From positions 1 through 5,632 of the forward strand of contig JAQGLH010000150.1 of assembly GCA_028293005.1 (NCBI GenBank): a stretch of 5,632 nucleotides of DNA, read 5' to 3'. The translations under genes were made by a program, and so were the position numbers. Source of the DNA: Alphaproteobacteria bacterium (GTDB taxonomy: Bacteria; Pseudomonadota; Alphaproteobacteria; Sphingomonadales; Sphingomonadaceae). Positions 1 to 4,830 of this stretch are shown piece by piece. Below the pieces are notes generated by a model. It was not told the DNA's origin and searched no databases. It saw only the letters and a program-made list of their open reading frames with translations. Position 1 is the stretch's first letter, and the number at the start of each line of letters is the position of its first letter.

Positions 1-265
1 GCACGGCGTCCTCGATCGGAATGACGGGTCGCGCCTGGAATTCGAACGCCGGGAGCATCGAGCAGAATTTGTGCACGGCGACCGGGTCGTCGCAATCCGC
101 CAGCATATAGCCGCCCCAGTCGCCGACGCGGATCACGAACATCTCGATCTTGAAATTGGCGGGAGTTTCCCATTTGCGGAACACATCGAGGATCCGTTGC
201 TGGGCCCGTTCATATTCCATGGCGGAGCCTTGCGGACGCTCCATCCAGCTGATCATGTACTTCAT
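1..265 (-). CDS. DUF3303-type small protein, cut at its C-terminus by the window edge
   Basis: An open frame of 88 codons begins at the ATG at 265-263 and runs off the left edge without a stop. It starts MKYMISWMERPQGSAMEYER and continues with a WxTPANFKIEMFVIRVGDWGG stretch, then a GYMLADCDDPVAVHKF segment and a FEFQARPVIPIEDAV end. This is the layout of the DUF3303 family: small soluble alpha/beta-barrel-like proteins of unknown function, usually around 90-100 residues, so only the last few residues are probably missing. A good ribosome binding site, AGGAG, lies 8 bases before the ATG (about 274-278). The start overlaps the stop of the upstream truncated frame (ATGA at 265-262), which would couple the two if both are translated. 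There is no signal peptide or membrane segment. The family is recognised from sequence memory; no function can be given. Confidence 0.72.
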   Translation of the reverse strand, partial: MKYMISWMERPQGSAMEYERAQQRILDVFRKWETPANFKIEMFVIRVGDWGGYMLADCDDPVAVHKFCSMLPAFEFQARPVIPIEDAV

Positions 266-534
266 GCCAGTATCTCCTGTTCAACGCCGTACCCGTTCCC
301 GCGCAGTGGCTGAAAAATGACAGCGCGGAGCCCGATCCTTCCCGCCTTCGCCGGATCGTCTTGTCCTCCAGCGCTGAGCTTAAAGGCTCCCAGCGGCCAC
401 CCCGCGCAGCGCACCGTGACCGGCGCGAATTGCGGGTCAGGGAAGCCGTAGCGATAGGTTCTACCGTCGTGCGTGACGACGGTCAGCTCACCCTTTTTGA
501 CATAGCCCGCCAGCATCTTGTCGAGCAGCCACAT
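262..534 (-). pseudogene. N-terminal fragment of a cyclopropane-fatty-acyl-phospholipid synthase-like gene
   Basis: The frame starts at the ATG at 534-532, preceded by a GGGGGGA purine run about 5 bases upstream, and gives 90 residues. Residues 1 to about 43 ([20 protein letters not shown], then HDGRTYRYG and APVTVR) resemble the N-terminal segment of CFA synthase-family methyltransferases of alphaproteobacteria, which normally run to about 400 residues. From about residue 45 the similarity stops and the rest reads like translated non-coding DNA. The SAM-binding methyltransferase domain is absent, and the other two minus-strand frames downstream show no continuation. The simplest reading is a gene whose body was deleted, joining its 5' end to the leader of the DUF3303 gene. 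The TGA stop overlaps the next ATG. It could instead be a small real protein, since start, RBS and stop are all intact. The frame is open further upstream to 627, but those residues look non-coding. Confidence 0.5.
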
Positions 535-804
535 GCCGTCCCCCCGCGTCGTCCCCTGGTTCTCGCCAAGCATGCACTGGAGGGGGCCCAGGCGTTTACG
601 GCCCTGGGTCAAGCGGAAGCGCCCCACAGCTCATATCATAGACGAATGTCGCTTCAGCGCCAGCGAGGAGAGTCGCGACGCCGAACGGATCCATTGTTCC
701 AGCCGCGCCGCAGCTCAGTGGCAAGTCCGAAGCGGCGCCATGAGAAGGGCGCATGAGACCCCTCTTCCCGAACCGCGGTGGAGCCATGACTATGTCCCGG
801 CAAG
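535..804. other. stretch without a recognisable gene
   Basis: These 270 bases lie between the start of the CFA-like fragment and the mazG fragment. Open frames run through on both strands, but their translations are arginine-rich and low in recognisable motifs, as expected of GC-rich non-coding DNA. The part next to 534 should carry the leader and promoter of the CFA-like gene. A weak inverted repeat, CCCAGG (587-592) with CCTGGG (603-608), is visible. On the minus strand a GGAAC followed 16 bases later by GTC (roughly 703-680) faintly resembles the GGAAC-N16-GTT promoters of the general stress sigma factor EcfG, but the second box is imperfect. I call nothing functional here. Confidence 0.5.
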
Positions 805-974
805 ATGGCTGACGCTCGATCGGGTTCTTGCTCGCCTGATCGAGGTCATGCGGCGCCTGCGCGATCCCGACGGCGGTTGCGCGTGGGACCGTGTTCAGAC
901 GTTCGAGACGATCGCGCCCTGCACGATCGAGGAAGCCTATGAGGTCGCCGATGCGATCCGCCGCGTGGCAGGTC
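805..974 (+). pseudogene. degenerate 5' fragment of a second mazG copy
   Basis: From about 827 to 960 the plus strand encodes [20 protein letters not shown], then [20 protein letters not shown] and ADAIR. This matches residues 13-57 of the intact MazG at 2031-2798. A base-by-base comparison of 834-960 with 2076-2202 gives about 18 differences in 127 positions, no gaps. Over 44 codons from the CGC CTG pair, 11 differences are synonymous and 5 change the residue, including E35 to V and Y44 to C. The fragment ends right after the first EExxE metal-binding motif; the ELGD half of that site and the whole C-terminal domain are missing, so it cannot be an active pyrophosphohydrolase. No start lies in frame at the expected place. 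ATG 805 is one frame off, which one lost base in codons 2-3 would explain; the nearest in-frame ATG, at 740, would add an unrelated N-terminus. It abuts the 3' end of queE on the other strand. Confidence 0.82.
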
Positions 975-978
975 TTGC

Positions 979-1791
979 TCAGGTGGCTCTTTTTTCGCCG
1001 AACAGGTGGATGTGAAGCCGGTCCGAATAGCTGAACCCGTGTGCGGTCACCGCGCCGATCAGCGAAGCGCCGGTGCGGACGATCGCCGCGCTGTCGGTGC
1101 CTAGCGGCATGACATAGACGCGGCTCGCGGCGATGCCGAACCTTCGCGCGAGCTCGGCGGCCTCGACGACATCGGCCTCGCATCCTGCGACGAACTTGAA
1201 CATCGCATTGGGCATCGATGCGAATGACGTCATGGCGTCGGCACGGATCGCGCTGTCGCTGCGGTTCCTGGCGTGATCGAGCTTGGGCGACACCATGAAC
1301 AGGTCGACGGCGGCTGCGAGATCAGCCGAGGGCGCGATCGTGCCATTCGTCTCGATCTCGATCAGCAGCTCTTGGCGCGCCGCGCTGAGGCGCGAGATCA
1401 GCGCGAGCAGCCCGCGCTTCTGGACGAGAGGCTCGCCGCCGGTGATGACGAGGCCCTCGGCGGGAAGCGCGAGCACGCGAGCGGCGATGTCGTCGACCGT
1501 GAGCACCACCATCTCGTTGTCCTGCCGAAATTTCGGCAACGGATCGGGCGCACCATCGATGTCGGGCCAGTAGGTGCCCTCCCAATTCCACGTATAGGGG
1601 GTGTCGCACCAGCTGCATTGCAAATTGCAGCCCGACAGCCGCAGAAAGGTCCGCAGCCGGCCGACATGCCGCCCTTCCCCCTGAATCGAGCGGAATATCT
1701 CGGGCACGCCGGGTGACTTGCATGCGACGCGAAGCGAGCGGCGCGGTGCGCCCGGATCTCGATCGGAGATTGATTGCCCTGTGCTTTCCAC
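979..1791 (-). CDS. queE: 7-carboxy-7-deazaguanine synthase QueE (radical SAM)
   Basis: QueE converts 6-carboxy-5,6,7,8-tetrahydropterin to 7-carboxy-7-deazaguanine, the ring-contraction step on the way to preQ0 and queuosine in tRNA. The product, 270 residues from GTG 1791, has [11 protein letters not shown] (30-40), the radical SAM cluster motif CNLQCSWC (Cys55, Cys59, Cys62; CX3CX2C) followed by DTPYTWNW, the SAM-binding GGEP (118-121), IEIETNGT (144-151), SPKLDHARN (168 onward), and the typical C-terminus [16 protein letters not shown]. The cluster motif is the canonical type, not the variant with a long insertion seen in some QueE proteins. The start is uncertain: GTG 1791 has no clear RBS and adds about 25 residues of unconserved sequence; GTG 1707 would give 242 residues but begins almost at the first conserved motif. 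No other queuosine gene is in the window. The gene is divergent from intact mazG and its stop lies a few bases from the mazG fragment. Confidence 0.93.
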   Translation of the reverse strand: MESTGQSISDRDPGAPRRSLRVACKSPGVPEIFRSIQGEGRHVGRLRTFLRLSGCNLQCSWCDTPYTWNWEGTYWPDIDGAPDPLPKFRQDNEMVVLTVDDIAARVLALPAEGLVITGGEPLVQKRGLLALISRLSAARQELLIEIETNGTIAPSADLAAAVDLFMVSPKLDHARNRSDSAIRADAMTSFASMPNAMFKFVAGCEADVVEAAELARRFGIAASRVYVMPLGTDSAAIVRTGASLIGAVTAHGFSYSDRLHIHLFGEKRAT

Positions 1792-1911
1792 CCGTCGCGT
1801 CCGTCAGTATTGCTTTCGCGGATCCTTAGGCGCTGAGCGCGTCCGGCGCGACCTGAATTCGGGCCTGCCGCCCCCTCCTCCCTTTCGTCAGGGCGCAGCC
1901 TCGTGGCCAAG

Positions 1912-1967
1912 CTGGCTCGTCGGGTCAGCGAGGGGATGGCAAGCCTCGTGGTTCGCTGTAGAGCCAG
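1912..1967. other. nested inverted repeat in the queE-mazG spacer
   Basis: The 239-base spacer between the divergent queE and mazG genes holds CTGGCTC (1912-1918) pairing with GAGCCAG (1961-1967). Inside it CAGCGA (1926-1931) pairs with TCGCTG (1953-1958), leaving a 21-base apical region. A direct repeat, AGCCTCGTGG, occurs at 1897-1906 and 1942-1951 and overlaps the structure. If transcribed with mazG the hairpin would sit about 63 bases before its ATG. There is no T-run on either side, so it is not a typical intrinsic terminator. It may be a leader structure, a protein site or chance in GC-rich DNA. I found no convincing promoter boxes elsewhere in the spacer. Confidence 0.35.
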
Positions 1968-2030
1968 GCATTATTCGATGCGAGATGATGCCGATGCGCC
2001 CTTTCCCCTCACAGCTTTGCGCGAAGCGAC

Positions 2031-2798
2031 ATGGATAAGGATCGGGTCGATCCGACGGGTGCCGATCTTCCCCGCCTGACCGAGATCATGCGGCGGTTGC
2101 GAGACCCGGACGGCGGCTGCGCCTGGGACCGTGAGCAGACGTTCGAGACGATCGCGCCCTACACGATCGAGGAAGCTTATGAAGTCGCGGACGCGATCGC
2201 GCGCGGCGACATGGCCGAGCTTCAGGATGAGCTTGGCGACCTCCAGCTTCAGGTCGTCTATCATGCTCGAATTGCACAGGAATTGGGACTTTTCACGCTG
2301 GATGACGTCATGGCGTCGATCTGCGACAAGATGGTGCGGCGTCACCCGCACGTGTTCGGCGATCAGTCCGAAAGCCCCGGCTGGGAAGCGCTCAAGGCGG
2401 CCGAGCGCAGCGAGAAGCGGGATCCAAGCCTCCTCGCCGGCGTCGCGCTCGCGCTGCCCGCTCTCAAGCGTGCCGAAAAGATCCAGAAACGTGCTGCGCG
2501 GGGCGGCTTCGACTGGCCCGATGCCAGCGGGCCGCGTGCCAAGATCGACGAGGAACTGGCCGAGCTCGACGAGGCGCAGTCGCACGATGAGCGGGTCGGC
2601 GAACTGGGCGACCTCCTCTTCTCCGTCGTCAACCACGCACGACACCTCGGCATCGACCCCGAAGCCGCGCTCCGCGACGCCGTCGCCAAGTTCGAGACCC
2701 GCTTTCGCGCCGTCGAGCAGATGGCCCAGCGGCCGCTCAGCGAGATGGATCTGAAGGAGCTCGAGGCACTTTGGCAGGTCGCGAAGCGCGAGACTTGA
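2031..2798 (+). CDS. mazG: nucleoside triphosphate pyrophosphohydrolase MazG
   Basis: MazG is a cytosolic, metal-dependent enzyme that hydrolyses nucleoside triphosphates to monophosphate and pyrophosphate, clearing abnormal dNTPs; in E. coli it also affects the ppGpp-linked starvation response. The 255-residue product has the usual two-domain, all-helical layout. The N-terminal domain carries the signature [19 protein letters not shown] (20-38) and the metal motif E47-E48-x-x-E51 with E67-L-G-D70. The C-terminal catalytic domain has DEELAELDEA (173-182; E174, E175, E178) with E191-L-G-D194 and LFSVVNHARHLG. W118 to R130 and the KRAEKIQKRAARGGFDWP segment (146-163) link them. Length and motifs are normal, so this copy should be active. 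The ATG at 2031 has only a weak purine-rich upstream stretch, but no better start is seen. It converges on hflX across 111 bases; a partial second copy lies at about 805-974. Confidence 0.96.
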   Translation: MDKDRVDPTGADLPRLTEIMRRLRDPDGGCAWDREQTFETIAPYTIEEAYEVADAIARGDMAELQDELGDLQLQVVYHARIAQELGLFTLDDVMASICDKMVRRHPHVFGDQSESPGWEALKAAERSEKRDPSLLAGVALALPALKRAEKIQKRAARGGFDWPDASGPRAKIDEELAELDEAQSHDERVGELGDLLFSVVNHARHLGIDPEAALRDAVAKFETRFRAVEQMAQRPLSEMDLKELEALWQVAKRET

Positions 2799-2809
2799 TC
2801 GACGCACCG

Positions 2810-2830
2810 CTTCGCCTGCCCTTGGCGAAG
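2810..2830 (+). terminator. candidate hairpin after mazG
   Basis: CTTCGCC (2810-2816) and GGCGAAG (2824-2830) form a perfect 7-base-pair stem with a 7-base loop, starting 11 bases after the mazG stop. Only scattered T residues follow, so it is a weak candidate for an intrinsic terminator. The symmetry means it could also serve the opposing hflX transcript, whose stop is 80 bases away. Confidence 0.4.
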
Positions 2831-2909
2831 GCCGCTCGTTCTCCGCCGATACCAGCGTTAGCAGTCGTGCGGTATGATGGCCTGGTCGCGTGCGAATTTC
2901 TATTCGATA

Positions 2910-4220
2910 TTAGAGTACACGCTGAAGAACTTGAAATCGTGACCAATTCTCGTCCGATATCCTGACTTCGAGCTCAGTTTCCATGCCGATGTGATGCTCT
3001 TCGACCACCTCGCTGTTGGCATGGAGCCAAGCCAGTGCTTCGCCGTCCTGCACCGGGATGGTCAATCGCCTGAGCTTGCTTCCCGCGCGCAGACGCTCAG
3101 CGGCCCATTTGAGGAGTTGATCGACGCCGTCGCCGGTCAGCGCCGAGATCGGGACGACGTCCTCCTTACGCGCGGCTTCCGCCTCGACGCGCTCGCGCTG
3201 CTCGGGGGGAAGCAGATCGACCTTGTTCCACGCCTCGATCAGTGGAGCCCCGCCTTCGCTTGGGCTGGAAACAAGGCCGATGTCGGCGAGCACCTGCTCG
3301 ACATCCTCGCGCTGAGCCTCGCTGTCCTCGTGCGCGATATCGCGGACGTGGATGATGAGGTCGGCCGAGACGACCTCCTCGAGCGTGGCTCGGAACGCCG
3401 CGACCAGCTGGGTGGGAAGATCGGAGATGAACCCGACCGTGTCCGAGAGGATCGCCTTGTCGAAGCCCGGCAACGCGATCTCGCGCATCGTCGGGTCGAG
3501 CGTCGCGAACAGCAGGTTTTCGGCCATTACGCTGGCGTTGGCCAGGCGGTTGAACAGGGTCGATTTGCCGGCATTGGTATAGCCGACCAGCGCGATCACC
3601 GGCCACGGCGCCTTTTGCCGGCGGGCGCGGTGCAGCCCGCGGGTGCGCGCGACCTGGTCGAGCTCGCGCTTCAGCTTGGCGATGCGGTCGCGGATCAGCC
3701 GCCGGTCGGCTTCGATCTGGGTCTCGCCGGGGCCGCCAAGGAAGCCGAACCCGCCGCGTTGCCGCTCGAGGTGGGTCCAGGACCGCACCAGGCGCCCCGC
3801 CTGATAGTCGAGATGCGCGAGCTCGACCTGCAGCCTGCCTTCGGAGGTTGCCGCGCGCTCGCCGAAAATCTCGAGGATGAGCCCGGTGCGGTCGATCACC
3901 TTCGCCTTGGTCGCGGTCTCGAGGTTGCGCTGCTGGATCGGAGTAATCGCCGCGTCGACGATCAGCAGCTCGGCGCCGCTTTGCGCGACCGCAGCCGCGA
4001 TCGACTCGACCTGGCCCTTGCCGAACAAAGTGGCCGCCTTGGCCGCACGCACGCGAAAGAAGAGACGTTCGGCAACGACGATGCCGATCGCCTCGGCAAG
4101 CCCCGCCGCCTCATCGAGACGGGCCTCGCTGTCGCGCGCAACGGCGCCGCCGAGGTCGGGGACCACGATCACAGCCTTTGCGCCGCGGCTAACGTCAGCC
4201 TCGGAAAAATTGTCCGACAT
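2910..4220 (-). CDS. hflX: ribosome-associated GTPase HflX
   Basis: HflX binds the 50S subunit and splits stalled or stressed ribosomes, with GTP (and in some species ATP) hydrolysis. The 436-residue product has the N-terminal HflX domain (about 15-140), the linker signature ERQRGGFGFLGGPGETQIE (152-170), a helical stretch (171-200) and the G domain: G1 GYTNAGKST (213-221), G3 DTVGF with the flanking ISDLPTQLV (260-273), G4 NKVD (332-335) and G5 SAL (359-361). The C-terminal domain ends ENWSRFQVLQRVL. Length is close to the roughly 426 residues of the E. coli protein, and all nucleotide-binding motifs are intact. The ATG at 4220-4218 lies 2 bases after the hfq stop, with a GAGGA about 16 bases upstream inside hfq, so translation is probably coupled to hfq. 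The last 60 or so bases are more AT-rich than the rest of the gene. Confidence 0.97.
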   Translation of the reverse strand: MSDNFSEADVSRGAKAVIVVPDLGGAVARDSEARLDEAAGLAEAIGIVVAERLFFRVRAAKAATLFGKGQVESIAAAVAQSGAELLIVDAAITPIQQRNLETATKAKVIDRTGLILEIFGERAATSEGRLQVELAHLDYQAGRLVRSWTHLERQRGGFGFLGGPGETQIEADRRLIRDRIAKLKRELDQVARTRGLHRARRQKAPWPVIALVGYTNAGKSTLFNRLANASVMAENLLFATLDPTMREIALPGFDKAILSDTVGFISDLPTQLVAAFRATLEEVVSADLIIHVRDIAHEDSEAQREDVEQVLADIGLVSSPSEGGAPLIEAWNKVDLLPPEQRERVEAEAARKEDVVPISALTGDGVDQLLKWAAERLRAGSKLRRLTIPVQDGEALAWLHANSEVVEEHHIGMETELEVRISDENWSRFQVLQRVL

Positions 4221-4222
4221 GA

Positions 4223-4717
4223 TCAGCCAGCCGAATCCTCGGCTTGCTCGACGAAGTTGACCGGATTTTCCGGCTGAACCGTCGAGATCGCATGCTTGTA
4301 GACGAGCTGAGACAGGCCGTCGCGCTGGAGCAGCATGCAGAACAGGTCGAACGCGACGATTTCGCCCTGGAGCATGACGCCGTTGATCAGGAACATCGTG
4401 ACCGGCTCCTGCGCGCGGCGGACCGCGGTCAGGAACACTTCCTGGAGCAACGCCGGCTTCTTCTTCTCGACCTGTTCGGCGAAGAGCCGCTCGACATCGC
4501 CGAGGTCGAGCGCCTGCGACGGCATGATCGTCGAGATCGCATGCTTGTAGATCAGTTGCGCCTGTCCGTCCCGGCGCAGCAGCACCGAGAAATTGTCGAA
4601 CCAGGTGATGATCCCCTGGAGCTTGACGCCCTTCACCAAAAACATGGTGACCGGCGTCTTCGACCGACGCAGGGTGTTGAGGAACATATCCTGAAGGTTG
4701 TTGACCTTATCGGCCAT
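4223..4717 (-). CDS. hfq: tandem-domain RNA chaperone Hfq (two fused Hfq domains)
   Basis: Hfq pairs small RNAs with mRNAs and usually acts as a ring of six identical subunits of about 70-100 residues. This product has 164 residues and holds two complete Sm-like Hfq domains, at about 8-66 and 91-149, joined by an 18-24 residue charged linker ([16 protein letters not shown]). The domains share 36 of 59 aligned residues. Both keep LQ near the start, the RR rim pair, PVTMFL, GV-x-LQG, FDxF and the Sm2 motif YKHAIST (57-63 and 140-146). They differ at K29/N112, K32/M115, N42/L125 and SK/AQ after the RR pair. Three chains could in principle build a ring of six Sm folds; that is inference. The ATG at 4717-4715 has a strong AAGGAGAAAG site at 4730-4721. 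The frame is continuous with no internal stop, so this is a true fusion. It follows ntrX by 113 bases and precedes hflX by 2. Confidence 0.96.
   Translation of the reverse strand: MADKVNNLQDMFLNTLRRSKTPVTMFLVKGVKLQGIITWFDNFSVLLRRDGQAQLIYKHAISTIMPSQALDLGDVERLFAEQVEKKKPALLQEVFLTAVRRAQEPVTMFLINGVMLQGEIVAFDLFCMLLQRDGLSQLVYKHAISTVQPENPVNFVEQAEDSAG
4280..4302 (-). repeat. hfq: 23-base direct repeat inside hfq, domain 2 copy
   Basis: This segment, encoding the YKHAIST region of the second Hfq domain, is identical over 23 bases to 4529-4551. The spacing is 249 bases, exactly 83 codons, the same register as the protein domain repeat. It is the best-preserved nucleotide trace of the internal duplication. 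Confidence 0.9.
4529..4551 (-). repeat. hfq: 23-base direct repeat inside hfq, domain 1 copy
   Basis: Partner of the repeat at 4280-4302, encoding the same YKHAIST stretch in the first Hfq domain. Codon use is identical here although the flanking sequence has diverged, so either strong constraint or gene conversion between the halves may have kept it. Confidence 0.9.
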
Positions 4718-4738
4718 CGCCTTTCTCCTTATTGGCAG

Positions 4739-4767
4739 GCAGGCGGCCTGCGGGCACCCCGCGGTGC
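4739..4767 (-). other. two small adjacent hairpins in the hfq leader
   Basis: GCAGG (4739-4743) pairs with CCTGC (4747-4751) around a 3-base loop, and GCACC (4754-4758) pairs with GGTGC (4763-4767) around a 4-base loop. They lie just before the hfq ribosome binding site in the ntrX-hfq spacer. No T-run follows, so termination is unlikely; a leader structure affecting hfq translation is possible, but short GC-rich stems also arise by chance. Confidence 0.35.
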
Positions 4768-4777
4768 GTCGCGCTGT

Positions 4778-4806
4778 CTTATAGCTTCACCGCCGAACTA
4801 GTTCCA
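4778..4806 (-). promoter_or_regulatory. candidate hfq promoter
   Basis: On the minus strand a TATAAG box (4783-4778) stands 17 bases after TGGAAC (4806-4801). The -10 box matches the sigma-70 consensus at 5 of 6 positions, the -35 at only 3 of 6. The -35 area overlaps the perfect 10-base palindrome GAACTAGTTC (4795-4804) and touches a second small inverted repeat, CCAC-T-GTGG (4804-4812), which could be an operator. This would give hfq-hflX a promoter separate from ntrX, with a leader of roughly 55-60 bases. Confidence 0.35.
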
Positions 4807-4830
4807 CTGTGGTGCGATCAATCGGACAAA

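Noticed and set aside
587..608. Inverted repeat CCCAGG/CCTGGG as a terminator
   Set aside because: A 6-base stem with a 10-base loop and no T-run, inside a stretch with no intact gene ending nearby.
681..703. EcfG-like general stress promoter on the minus strand
   Set aside because: A GGAAC box is present but the second box is GTC rather than GTT, and the downstream gene is a fragment; too weak to list as a promoter.
518..1015. Plus-strand frame of 165 codons as a complete protein
   Set aside because: Only the stretch from about codon 104 matches MazG; the first part is non-coding in character and the last part reads through queE antisense.
1398..1910. Minus-strand frame of 170 codons overlapping queE in another frame
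   Set aside because: It is rich in Arg, Ser and Pro with no motifs, and overlaps the radical SAM core of queE.
1971..2807. Minus-strand open frame of 278 codons covering mazG
   Set aside because: It mirrors mazG, which has both catalytic motifs and a normal length; the antisense translation shows no family features.
2991..4277. Long plus-strand open frame of 428 codons opposite hflX
   Set aside because: It is a shadow of the codon bias of hflX in GC-rich DNA; hflX has all its motifs intact, while the antisense product is low in recognisable structure and rich in Arg, Asp and Gly.
4244..4801. Plus-strand frame of 185 codons opposite hfq
   Set aside because: It is the antisense of a clear two-domain hfq and its leader; the repeated pattern in its translation is the hfq duplication seen from the other strand.
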